A DNA stretch of 64,000 bases, taken from NCBI GenBank assembly GCA_000831005.1, contig CP007152.1, forward strand, positions 1,178,001-1,242,000, read 5' to 3'. The notes beneath the pieces are model-generated. The model saw only the letters and a list, made by a program, of their open reading frames with translations, did no database searches and was not told the DNA's origin. Source of the DNA: Marinobacter salarius. Lineage in GTDB: Bacteria; Pseudomonadota; Gammaproteobacteria; Pseudomonadales; Oleiphilaceae. Position numbers and translations under genes: made by a program. How positions within the stretch are numbered: position 1 is the stretch's first letter; every line of letters starts with the position of its first letter. Shown one piece after another: positions 35,532 to 43,860 of this stretch.

Positions 35532-37225
35532 CTGACGAATTGGTGTTTGCGCAGGTACTCCATTCGGATCTGAATGCCGGTCGCTTCCTTGTACTTGTGA
35601 CACACGATCAGCGTCTGTGTTACAGCCACTGGCGACCGTTTCAGCAGAAAGGGTTTCCAGCAGTGGCCGTTGGCCAAGGGTTCGAGGTGCGCCTGGGGAA
35701 GGATCGCCGGGACGGAGAGACCCTGGTGGTGCGCGAGGTGCTGACTCAATGCGCCCCTCCTGACATCACCGTGCGCAGCGATGGTCGTGAAGCACCAGCA
35801 GACGAACCGTGGCCTGTTGGGGAAGCCGAATTTCTGTCCGTCCTGGACGATTTTCATGGCGTCGTTGTCATCGCGAACAGGGTGCTGGATGGCTCTGAAC
35901 AATCCGACATGAACGTGGCTGGATCGCTGGTATTGATCAACTGCCGGGTATTGGGAGACTTTCGTTGGATTCGTGCCAGGTTTGCCGGCAGCCTGTGGTG
36001 CCTGAACTGCAAATTCGACAATCATTTCAGTTTAAAGTCCGGGCACCTGAACGGCAGCGTACTGATGTTTGGTTGTGATTTCAGCGGTGCGGGAGGGGTT
36101 TCCTTCCGTGGGCTACAAGCCTGCTCGTTGCTTATGGAGTTTGGCACTCGTGGCAGTGATGACATGCTCTGGCTTAACGAGATGACGTTGACAGGATGCT
36201 TGGCACTCAACGGCACCTTTGATGCTCCGGTTCAGCTGATGGCGATTCAGGATGATGCGCCTGTGAATACGTCGCCCTCTCTGGGGCAGGTTTTTATCGG
36301 CCGTCAAAGCTATCAGGCCGAACAGCTCAGCAAAAACAGCTTCAATGGCGGGTTGCATATCGCTGGTTACACGGTGTCTGGTGATATCGAGATTCATCGT
36401 ACTCACCTGCAACACCTGCGGCTTACCGGCATAGAGGCAAACACACTTCTGGTGCAAAATTGCGAGTTGGTTGCAGATTTGTGTATGGATCGGATTCAGG
36501 TGATGAATGAGGACGCCGGTATTGCCATCCGGGACACATTGGTTGGGCGTCGCCTGAAGATAACGGGGCGCCATTTGCGTGGGCGATGCAGTTTGAACGG
36601 CTCCTCGGTAGGCCAGGCTTGGATAGTGGAGCTGGAAGCGCCAGAGGAGGGTACGCCAAGTGTGGACCTGACACGTTTTCATGCTGACCAGGCGTGGTTT
36701 GATCCGATCTCGCTGATCTACGGGCCCACTCAACGACGTCGTGCCATGACCCCGCCCCCTTTTGGTTTGCTGGCGCGGGCCGATGTCAGTAATCCGGGCG
36801 AGGATGATCGCCGCCACCTGGCAGAAGCCTACACGCAGTTCAAAAACTGGATGTCTGCCACAGGGCATTTGCGTGAAGAGGATCATGCATTTTTCCACAT
36901 GCGGCACTATAAAGAGGCAAGTCGCTCACGCCGTTACTTGCTTGGTGGTATGTTTGGCTGGGGGATACGTCTTCGCAACATTCTGGCGGCAGCGTTGATG
37001 ATATCCTTGATGTTTTCAGCCATGTTTGTGGCACTGGGCGTTGGGTCTGGTGAGGCGGTCATGTTGAGCCTCCAGAGTTTTATCAGCAGCTTTTATGGCA
37101 ACTGGAGTAGCCCCACCCCTCCTGCTACCGGGATCATGTCAATACTGGTAACGCTAGAGTCGATGATCGGTGTGCTCTTCGTGACCGTACTTGTTGGTGC
37201 ATACATCCGAAAACTGCTGAGATAA
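35528..37225 (+). CDS. Beta-solenoid protein with C-terminal two-helix channel-like domain, unknown
   Basis: A protein of 565 residues. Residues 1-100 form a globular head. Residues about 105-360 show about 22-residue repeats (SLVLINCRVLGDFRWIRARF, SLWCLNCKFDNHFSLKSGHL, SVLMFGCDFSGAGGVSFRGL) with regular hydrophobic positions, as in right-handed beta-helices or pentapeptide-like solenoids. After a soluble linker, residues 470-565 give helix 1 (NILAAALMISLMFSAMFVAL), a short amphipathic segment AVMLSLQSFISSFYGNW, and helix 2 (ILVTLESMIGVLFVTVLVGA) plus a basic end. This is the layout of a two-helix K+-channel pore (Ion_trans_2), but the filter T-x-G-Y-G reads SSFYGNWS, so selectivity is doubtful. 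It is coupled to the MBL gene upstream and followed seven bases later by the FolK-like gene. Confidence 0.75.
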   Translation: MTDELVFAQVLHSDLNAGRFLVLVTHDQRLCYSHWRPFQQKGFPAVAVGQGFEVRLGKDRRDGETLVVREVLTQCAPPDITVRSDGREAPADEPWPVGEAEFLSVLDDFHGVVVIANRVLDGSEQSDMNVAGSLVLINCRVLGDFRWIRARFAGSLWCLNCKFDNHFSLKSGHLNGSVLMFGCDFSGAGGVSFRGLQACSLLMEFGTRGSDDMLWLNEMTLTGCLALNGTFDAPVQLMAIQDDAPVNTSPSLGQVFIGRQSYQAEQLSKNSFNGGLHIAGYTVSGDIEIHRTHLQHLRLTGIEANTLLVQNCELVADLCMDRIQVMNEDAGIAIRDTLVGRRLKITGRHLRGRCSLNGSSVGQAWIVELEAPEEGTPSVDLTRFHADQAWFDPISLIYGPTQRRRAMTPPPFGLLARADVSNPGEDDRRHLAEAYTQFKNWMSATGHLREEDHAFFHMRHYKEASRSRRYLLGGMFGWGIRLRNILAAALMISLMFSAMFVALGVGSGEAVMLSLQSFISSFYGNWSSPTPPATGIMSILVTLESMIGVLFVTVLVGAYIRKLLR

Positions 37226-37232
37226 CCTGATC

Positions 37233-37605
37233 ATGTGGTATCTGTGTGGGTTGGGCAGCAACATCAGGCCCGAGACGAATTTGGCAATCGCCATTGACCG
37301 ATTGCTGGCCGATTATGGCTCACTGTGCTTTCGCCAGTTATTTCCACGTTTCCCGAGGGTATTGATACCGAGCGGTCGTTTCTCAATGCACTGGTCATTG
37401 TATTCAGCCCGCAATCCCCGCAGCATCTTAAAAGCAGCTTTAACCATCTGGAGGAAACTCTCGGGCGTGATCGCTCTGATCCGCTCAGTAGCCGCAAGGA
37501 CCGAACCATTGATATCGATATTCTCGAGCACAGTGACAACGGATTTTTTAGCGGGGAGCAGATTGGCGAGCGTTACTATCGGAACTTATTCAACGACAGG
37601 TTTGA
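37233..37605 (+). CDS. FolK-like 6-hydroxymethyl-dihydropterin pyrophosphokinase (frameshifted)
   Basis: HPPK-family fragment. From ATG 37233: MWYLCGLGSNIRPETNLAIA is the classic HPPK opening; after a lost base near 37318 the frame continues PVISTFPEGIDTERSFLNAL and the catalytic DPLSSRKDRTIDIDILEHS with the Mg-binding D-x-D. HPPK transfers diphosphate from ATP to the hydroxymethyl pterin in folate synthesis. The frame stays open to 37762, overlapping folM by 153 bases on the opposite strand. A further lost base near 37570 would instead end it with ALLSELIQRQV at 37605, just before the folM end. I prefer this because it removes the overlap, but it leaves only about 124 residues, short for HPPK (about 160). 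A paralogue with an altered role is possible. Confidence 0.6.
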
Positions 37606-37609
37606 TGCG

Positions 37610-38374
37610 TCATTCCTGTCTACGATTACCGTGCGCGGCCATTCCTTGGGCAAGACGCCGACCACCATCTACCGGAATTTGTGCGCCAGTGATGAAATCG
37701 TTGTCCAGCAAGGCCAACAATTGAATAACCACGGCGTCAAATCCACCCTCGCAGGCCAGTAAGGTTTCCGACATCACCTGTTGTCTCTGGTTTTCGGTAT
37801 GACGAGGCAGGAAACCAATGGGGCCCGGCATGATGGCATTCACCCTGACGGTCGGCGCCAGTAGCGCCGCGTAGCTGAGAGTGGCATTGGCAAGCGCCGC
37901 CTTTGATGCGCAATACGCTGCGTAGTGTGGGTTCGGCCGTTCAGTGAATATATCCGTTATGTTCACGATCAGAGACGGGCGCTGATGTTCCTGGGCAGCC
38001 ATCTCCAGATGTTTCGAGAGCCCATCCATTAACTGTATTGCCGCCGTGCAGTTGATTTGAAACAGGCGCGCTGCTTGTATGACCCGCGCCTTTAGGTCCG
38101 GGGCGTCCGGTTCAAACTCTGATGCGTTGTTTATCAACAAACTGATAGTGGCAGTTTGTTGCGCAACTTCGTCGATTGCGGCCTGAAGCGACACCGGATC
38201 ACTGAGATCAACTGCGATTGCGGTCGCACCACGTCGGACAAGATCTTCAATATCGACGGTATGGGTGCGATAGAGGGCAACCACCTGAAAGCCTCGCTGA
38301 ATCAGGGCGTCGCTTATATGGTAACCAAGTCTGCGCCCGGCACCGGTGACCACAGCAACTGGCTTAGTTGTCAT
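37610..38374 (-). CDS. folM: Dihydromonapterin reductase FolM (SDR family)
   Basis: Short-chain dehydrogenase of 254 residues matching FolM/pteridine reductase: cofactor site VVTGAGRRLGYHISDALI, with the arginines after the glycine motif typical of NADPH-dependent pteridine reductases, LLINNASEFEPD, the catalytic HYAAYCASKAALANATLSYA (Y-x-x-x-K) and ITGAQIPVDGGRRLAQ at the C-terminus. FolM makes tetrahydromonapterin and can replace dihydrofolate reductase. It follows folE by four bases, so both form a pterin operon on the minus strand. Its ribosome site lies inside the folE end. Confidence 0.9.
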   Translation of the reverse strand: MTTKPVAVVTGAGRRLGYHISDALIQRGFQVVALYRTHTVDIEDLVRRGATAIAVDLSDPVSLQAAIDEVAQQTATISLLINNASEFEPDAPDLKARVIQAARLFQINCTAAIQLMDGLSKHLEMAAQEHQRPSLIVNITDIFTERPNPHYAAYCASKAALANATLSYAALLAPTVRVNAIMPGPIGFLPRHTENQRQQVMSETLLACEGGFDAVVIQLLALLDNDFITGAQIPVDGGRRLAQGMAAHGNRRQE

Positions 38375-38378
38375 GTGC

Positions 38379-38948
38379 TCAGTTCCGTTGATTCAGAAGT
38401 TGGAGGAATTCGGCCCGCGTAGCTTGTGACTTGCGAAATGCGCCGAGCATCACCGATGTTTTCATCCTCGAGTTTTGCTTCTCCACACCACGCATCATCA
38501 TGCACATGTGTTGGGCTTCGATAACCACAGCAACGCCGTTGGCATCGGTTACAGATTCTACGGCTTCCGCAATCTCGCGGGTCAGATTTTCCTGGATCTG
38601 TAGGCGACGGGCGTACATATCAACAATGCGAGCAAACTTAGACAGGCCAAGCACCTTGCCCTGTGGCAGGTAGGCAATGTGGCACTTCCCGATAAACGGC
38701 AGCATATGGTGCTCGCACATGCTGTACAGCTCAATGTCCTGAACCACGACCATTTCGTCCATGGCGGACTCGAAAACCGCGTTATTGACCAATGTATCCA
38801 GGCTTTGCTTGTAACCCTGCGTCAGGAACTGCATAGCCTTGGCTGCCCGTATGGGGGTGTCCTGAAGTCCCTCGCGATCAGGGTTTTCGCCCAGGCCTGC
38901 AATGATCTGCTGAAAATGGCTGGCCAGGTCGTCGAGCTTGTTGGTCAT
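38379..38948 (-). CDS. folE: GTP cyclohydrolase I
   Basis: Type I GTP cyclohydrolase, 189 residues, converting GTP to dihydroneopterin triphosphate, the entry to folate and other pterins. Zinc ligands are visible in [20 protein letters not shown] and [34 protein letters not shown] and [12 protein letters not shown] complete the fold. It starts with ATG 38948 behind CGGAAG. It is first in an operon with folM, facing the FolK-like and channel genes, so the three pterin genes lie together away from main folate loci. Confidence 0.95.
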   Translation of the reverse strand: MTNKLDDLASHFQQIIAGLGENPDREGLQDTPIRAAKAMQFLTQGYKQSLDTLVNNAVFESAMDEMVVVQDIELYSMCEHHMLPFIGKCHIAYLPQGKVLGLSKFARIVDMYARRLQIQENLTREIAEAVESVTDANGVAVVIEAQHMCMMMRGVEKQNSRMKTSVMLGAFRKSQATRAEFLQLLNQRN

Positions 38949-39142
38949 AGTCGCTTCCGGTTAAATGAATCAGTTCAGGGCGAAAGCTTAAGGGAATTTG
39001 CCCGCGCCCTCCAGATTTACGACCACACAGGGCGAAAAGACCACCCCGGAACGCTCTGGTTCGCAAATTGTCGGACCAGATCTGGCAGGGGCGGTTGGTT
39101 TGATTTAGAGTTTCAGTCTCAGGCTGGTTTCAGGAAACCGCA

Positions 39143-40056
39143 ATGGAACAGGTAATACCGGGAGTTCGGGGTGCCGCCCCCGGCGCAGGGAATGCGACAC
39201 TGGAATGGTGGCAACAGGAGGGCAAGTGGTTTTCCTATGGCGGCCACGCGATCTTCAGCAGAATGGCGGGCCAGGGCGATCCCGTGGTTTTGCTGCATGG
39301 CTTTCCGACGGCCAGCTGGGACTGGAGCCGGCTGTGGCCAATGCTGCAGCAGCATCACAGCTTGTTCACCCTCGACATGCTGGGCTTTGGCTTTTCCGAT
39401 AAGCCGGCACTCTACGACTACAGCATCGAAGACCAGGCCGACATGTTCGAGGCTGGATCGCCGGTCTGGGATTGAAGACAGTCAGTCTGTTCGCCCACGA
39501 TTATGGCGGCAGCGTGGCCCAGGAACTGTTGGCCAGGGATCAGGAAGGGTTACTGCCTTTCTCCATCGCCCGGGTCGGCTTTCTCAACGGCGCCCTGTTT
39601 CCGGAAGTCCACAGCCCACTGTTAATTCAGAAGCTCCTGGGCAGCCCTCTCGGTGGCCTGATCAGTCGCGGTCTCACCCGTCGTACCTTCGAACGCAACT
39701 TCCGGCGTCTGTTTGGCCCGGAGACCCCGCCGTCACGGAAAGATATGGATGACTTCTGGTACCTGTTGACCTACAACAATGGCCGCGGAATTCTGCATAA
39801 CCTGATTCACTTCATGGAAGAGCGCCGTTGCCATCGTAACCGCTGGGTGGGTGCCTTACAGAAGGCAGAACAGCCAATGAGGCTGATCTCGGGTGTGGCG
39901 GACCCGGTGTCCGGTTCCGCTATGGCCAGACGTTACCGGGAGCTGGTGCCGAACGCGGACGTGGTGAGCCTTCGCAACGTCGGTCACTACCCTCATTTCG
40001 AATCTACCGGTGAGGTGTATCGGGCGTGGCGGGACTTCTGCAAGCAGTCGGAGTAA
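39143..40056 (+). CDS. Alpha/beta hydrolase with Asp nucleophile, haloalkane dehalogenase/epoxide hydrolase-like (one frameshift)
   Basis: Alpha/beta hydrolase in two frames meeting near 39450. First part: PVVLLHGFPTASWDWSRLWP (oxyanion H-G-F-P) and TLDMLGFGFSDKP. Second part: KTVSLFAHDYGGSVAQELLA, whose nucleophile elbow is H-D-Y-G-G with aspartate, as in haloalkane dehalogenases and epoxide hydrolases; LISGVADPVS and NVGHYPHFE hold the acid and base. One restored base gives 304 residues. Substrate not predictable. It lies between the pterin genes and a diguanylate cyclase. Confidence 0.83.
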
Positions 40057-40067
40057 GGCCCGAGGTG

Positions 40068-41138
40068 CTACAGGTCGTTGGCCAACGCTTTGTCTTCAGT
40101 ATCTTCGGGTGGTTGCTCGTGCGGTCTCCTGGCGGCGCTGACTACTTGGTTACGGCCTCTCGCCTTGGCTTCGTAGAGTGCCTGATCCGCCCGATTCAGC
40201 CAGACCGACCAGGTTTCACCCTTGCCGACTTCCGCCACACTCGCGCTGGCTGTGATCTGTATCCCTTCTACGAACGGGCGGGCACTGATGCTGGTCAGCA
40301 ATTCCCGCGCGACTTTGTCAGCATCCTTCTGGCGGGTTTCCGGTAGTACCAGCATGAATTCCTCACCGCCAATACGGAACAGACGGTCGCTCTCTCTCAG
40401 CCGCCTGCCAATCCGCAGTGTCAGCTCCTGCAGCACCTTGTCACCGGCCAGGTGGCCCCAACGATCGTTGATCATCTTGAAGTAATCCAGATCCAGCAAT
40501 ATGAGACTGGACACTCGCTCGTATCGCTCACGCATCTGGATTTGGCCGTTGAGAATATCCGCCAATTGCGAGCGGTTGAGGCAGCCGGTCAGGGGATCGG
40601 TGGTGGCCAGGCGAGTCAGCTCGACCTGCAGGCGGCCCACCAGCCAGGCAAAGATCATCACGAATAGGCAGGTCAGGCCGAGGGAAAAGGTGATACGCCA
40701 GAAATCCGCTTCTGGAAACGTAATAAACGACACAACGGACATGCTGACTACAAACACGATATTGCTGGCGGTGGCCTCCTTCAACGGAAGCAAAAAAAAC
40801 AGTGCGGCGGCAGCCGGGTATGCCCAGTACAGCCCGGCGTGGCCATTGATCAGGGTGGAATACACCGCGCAGACCACTGCCAATGTCGGGAACAGGCGCC
40901 CCTGGAGAAAATAGACACCGCGGAATCGAAGGAATGCAATAACGGCCACTGCATTCAGGCAGAACAGAATAAGAAGCGATGCCAGCAGAACATTGCCTTT
41001 TTGCCATTGCACCATCACCAGCGGAGCGACGGCAATAAAAGCCCAGAAATGCAGGTGATAGACGATCTGACGCTTAAAACCAATCACGGCCAGGGTGGGG
41101 TTGGTGGCCAGGTTGTCTGTAGTGGCAAGAGGATTCAC
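40068..41138 (-). CDS. Membrane diguanylate cyclase (GGEEF)
   Basis: A protein of about 356 residues from GTG 41138 (GGGAG six bases upstream); the first in-frame ATG is 41171, with a poorly spaced site. Six or so membrane helices in the N-terminal half (HFWAFIAVAPLVMVQWQK, GLTCLFVMIFAWLVGRLQ), no extra sensor domain, then a GGDEF domain: DPLTGCLNRSQLADIL, DLDYFKMINDRWGHLAGD, active site FRIGGEEFMLVLPE, and the inhibitory site RESD five residues before it. It is predicted active with product inhibition. The end of the gene is 12 bases from the convergent hydrolase. Confidence 0.92.
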   Translation of the reverse strand: MNPLATTDNLATNPTLAVIGFKRQIVYHLHFWAFIAVAPLVMVQWQKGNVLLASLLILFCLNAVAVIAFLRFRGVYFLQGRLFPTLAVVCAVYSTLINGHAGLYWAYPAAAALFFLLPLKEATASNIVFVVSMSVVSFITFPEADFWRITFSLGLTCLFVMIFAWLVGRLQVELTRLATTDPLTGCLNRSQLADILNGQIQMRERYERVSSLILLDLDYFKMINDRWGHLAGDKVLQELTLRIGRRLRESDRLFRIGGEEFMLVLPETRQKDADKVARELLTSISARPFVEGIQITASASVAEVGKGETWSVWLNRADQALYEAKARGRNQVVSAARRPHEQPPEDTEDKALANDL

Positions 41139-41313
41139 AGCACACTCCCGCTGTTTGTGGTGGGCCCGCATTCCTTGATCCGGGCTTTTGCAAAGTCTAG
41201 CACGGCCTTCACGGGAAGGTAGTTGGTTTTACACCTTTCAACGGGCGAGAATCGCGCTCTGGCTGCCGGGAGCCCAGTTCGCTAAACTGGCGGGCTCGGA
41301 ACAAGGAGCCGTT

Positions 41314-42408
41314 ATGAGCGCAGTACACACCCGTTCTCCCGCATTGACCATACGCGCCGGCCGCCGTGCTTTTGAGCGGTTGCGGGAGCAACCGTTTGCG
41401 GCGGGCGACGTGCACGTCATCCCTGGCGCAGCGGGTGGCCCGAAGGCGTTGGGCATTTCCGGCCTGGATAAAGCCATCTTTGGGGACTTTCTGCCCAGGG
41501 CGCCACAGGAGCGCTCGCTGATTGGCTCTTCCATTGGCAGTTGGCGATTTGCAGCGGTGGCCTCGACGGATGACCCCAAGGCGCAGCTGGCCCGGCTGGC
41601 GGACCTCTACACATCCCAGCGCTTCGCCAAAGGCGTCAGCATGGCGGAAGTCAGCCGCAAGAGTGTGTTGTTTCTGGAAGAACTGCTGGGGGGCCATGAA
41701 GACCACATTCTCAATCATCCCTGGTACCGCCTGAACGTTGTTGTGGTTCGCAGCCGCGGCATGCTGGAGCACGATACCAGGGGGCGCCTCAGTCTGGGTC
41801 TGATGAATGCCATCAGTGCCAACCTGGTCAGCCGCCGACATCTGGGCCGGTTCATGGAGCGGGGCATCATCCATGATGCGCGAGTGAAAGCACCCCTGGC
41901 CAAGCTGGTGGATTTTCCCAGCCATGAAGTGCCATTGAGCCGCGATAACCTGATGTCAGCGCTGCTTGCGTCTGCGTCCATACCCATGGTGATGTCCGGT
42001 GTCCGCAACATTCCCGGCGCTCCTGATGGGTTATATCGGGACGGGGGCCTGTTGGATTACCATCTTGACCTGCCGTACGAACAGCCCGGGGTGATCCTCT
42101 ATCCCCACTTCACCGATAAGGTGGTTCCGGGCTGGTTCGACAAAACCCTGCCCTGGCGTCGCGGCGATGCCACCCGGCTGCAGGATGTACTGTTGGTGTC
42201 ACCCTCCCCGGAATACCTGGAATCCCTGCCAGACCGGAAACTGCCAGACCGGAAGGACTTCGAGCGCTACATCGGAGACGACGCTGGCCGCGAGCGCGCG
42301 TGGCGCAAGGCGATTGCCGAAAGCGACCGGTTGGGCGACGAGTTCATGGAATTGGTGGAATCCGGGCGTCTGAAGGACGTCATTCGACCTCTGGATGGGA
42401 AGCGCTGA
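41314..42408 (+). CDS. Patatin-like phospholipase
   Basis: Patatin-family lipid acyl hydrolase of 364 residues from ATG 41314 behind AAGGAG. VHVIPGAAGGPKALGISGL gives the oxyanion glycines, SLIGSSIGSWRFAA the nucleophile G-x-S-x-G, and LYRDGGLLDYHLDLPY the catalytic D-G. Substrate and site are unknown; no signal peptide. A 15-base unit (CTGCCAGACCGGAAR) is repeated in tandem at 42226-42255 and gives the in-frame double LPDRKLPDRK, a five-codon duplication. Confidence 0.88.
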   Translation: MSAVHTRSPALTIRAGRRAFERLREQPFAAGDVHVIPGAAGGPKALGISGLDKAIFGDFLPRAPQERSLIGSSIGSWRFAAVASTDDPKAQLARLADLYTSQRFAKGVSMAEVSRKSVLFLEELLGGHEDHILNHPWYRLNVVVVRSRGMLEHDTRGRLSLGLMNAISANLVSRRHLGRFMERGIIHDARVKAPLAKLVDFPSHEVPLSRDNLMSALLASASIPMVMSGVRNIPGAPDGLYRDGGLLDYHLDLPYEQPGVILYPHFTDKVVPGWFDKTLPWRRGDATRLQDVLLVSPSPEYLESLPDRKLPDRKDFERYIGDDAGRERAWRKAIAESDRLGDEFMELVESGRLKDVIRPLDGKR

Positions 42409-42477
42409 GCGCAGGCAATACGCTCCGCTTTGACTATACTGCCCTTGGATACAAAAGAATAAAGCAGGGGCTGACCA

Positions 42478-42735
42478 ATGACTGATGAGAAGCCGGAAAT
42501 TCCCAGAACCACGCCGTGTTCAGTGCTGGTCGAGGGCGGCAAGAACTACTTCTGGTGCGCCTGTGGCCGCAGTAACAGCCAGCCATTCTGTGACGGCTCC
42601 CACAAGGGAACAGGATTTACGCCGGTTAAATACACGGCTGAAAAGAAAGAATGGGTGTGGTTCTGCGGCTGCAAGCACACCGGCAACCCGCCGTTGTGCG
42701 ACGGCACCCACAAAACCCTGGATCAGGGTGCCTGA
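42478..42735 (+). CDS. Double CDGSH iron-sulfur protein
   Basis: Small 85-residue protein with two CDGSH [2Fe-2S] motifs: WCACGRSNSQPFCDGSHKG and FCGCKHTGNPPLCDGTHKT. Each has the C-x-C-(x)-C-D-G-S/T-H ligand set (three Cys, one His). Bacterial members are soluble redox or cluster-transfer proteins of mostly unknown role. It starts with ATG 42478. A -10-like TATACT lies at 42435, but its -35 is weak. Its stop overlaps the end of the convergent PAS gene by 13 bases. Confidence 0.93.
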   Translation: MTDEKPEIPRTTPCSVLVEGGKNYFWCACGRSNSQPFCDGSHKGTGFTPVKYTAEKKEWVWFCGCKHTGNPPLCDGTHKTLDQGA

Positions 42736-43769
42736 ATACCGGGCTGGAGGCTTAGCCGGTAACCGCTGAAACCGTGTAGCGTATCCTGCAATGCCAGTAC
42801 TCTCAGCGTAACAGAGACTTGGCGATCGTCGGCATCCAACAGCTTGAGGTCGATACGCTGTATTTGTCGCTCCTGGCGGGACGCCTGTAGGGTCCTGAGG
42901 AAGTTTTCCACGTAGGTGGGGTCGACCAATTGCTCGAATGGGGTGCCGGCCAGGTCCGCCGGTGCCTTATTCAGAAGCTCCACCACCTGGGGTGAAATGT
43001 ATCCGGTCAGTGCCTTTTCATCCAGCTCACAGATCGTTGCGCCGGAAAGGGCGACCAGGTCCCGGCTGCGTTGTTCGCTGTCATTCAATGCCTGCCGCAG
43101 GATCGATTTTTCAACCTGCATGTTGTTCAGTTGCTGTTCGTACCCGTGGGATACTTTTTCGGCGTTTCGGTAGTGGCTTTGCCACCGGCGGATGCGCAGG
43201 CACAGGAAAATCACGACCACCGTCGCCAGCACCGTCATCGCCAGCCCCGCAAGCCAGATAAAACGGAAGGAACGGTGGGCAGGTTGAGACAGGAATCCGG
43301 AATCCGGCAGTGTGGTTACCAGCCAGCGATGCTCTCCAATTGCGACTTCAGAGCGCAGGGACTGGGAACGATCCGGGCTTTCTGCGCGAATGGCCTGGAA
43401 CAAGGGGGTTTTGGTATGCCGCTCCAGGGTGTCTACGCGCAAATTGAGCATACCGGGTACCGCATCCTTGAACACAGTGGCAAGCCATAGCTCTGCGGGT
43501 GCTACGTTATTAATGGTTCTGGCTGGTGCGACTCCATCTGTATAGAGCGGCGGAAGCTCGTCATACCCACGTAGGCGGGCGACAAGCGCATTGTGCTGCT
43601 TGCGGTATACCTGCTCAGCGAGTGACCGTGATTGTTCCTCAAGCGCCTGCGCGGTCAGGCCGGTAACAACAAGGCCGGCAAACAATACCAGCAGGGGCGC
43701 CCACAGGTGTGGCAGCGCCATAGCGTGTCCTGTCCCTGTCAATCTGGGGCTTTCCATAGGTTGATCCAT
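42723..43769 (-). CDS. Membrane-anchored PAS sensor protein without output domain
   Basis: A protein of 348 residues from ATG 43769 (a second ATG is at 43757). It has an N-terminal helix (LPHLWAPLLVLFAGLVVTGL), a periplasmic CHASE-like domain of about 130 residues (ARLRGYDELPPLYTDGVAPA, WLVTTLPDSGFLSQPAHRSF), a second helix (LAGLAMTVLATVVVIFLCL), a coiled coil and one PAS domain (RDLVALSGATICELDEKALT, YISPQVVELLNKAPADL). It ends there: no kinase, GGDEF, EAL or methyl-acceptor domain. It resembles the front half of a sensor kinase or cyclase. Since the frame is clean to the stop at 42723 and overlaps the neighbouring gene's end, it may be a free-standing sensor. Confidence 0.75.
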   Translation of the reverse strand: MDQPMESPRLTGTGHAMALPHLWAPLLVLFAGLVVTGLTAQALEEQSRSLAEQVYRKQHNALVARLRGYDELPPLYTDGVAPARTINNVAPAELWLATVFKDAVPGMLNLRVDTLERHTKTPLFQAIRAESPDRSQSLRSEVAIGEHRWLVTTLPDSGFLSQPAHRSFRFIWLAGLAMTVLATVVVIFLCLRIRRWQSHYRNAEKVSHGYEQQLNNMQVEKSILRQALNDSEQRSRDLVALSGATICELDEKALTGYISPQVVELLNKAPADLAGTPFEQLVDPTYVENFLRTLQASRQERQIQRIDLKLLDADDRQVSVTLRVLALQDTLHGFSGYRLSLQPGIQAP

Positions 43770-43860
43770 AACCGGTGGCGAACGTGTAGGGAACTTCCTG
43801 CTCTTATACTTTAGACCACTGCTCGTGCCCTGGGAAACTTTGCTCAGGAATCCATCGCTG

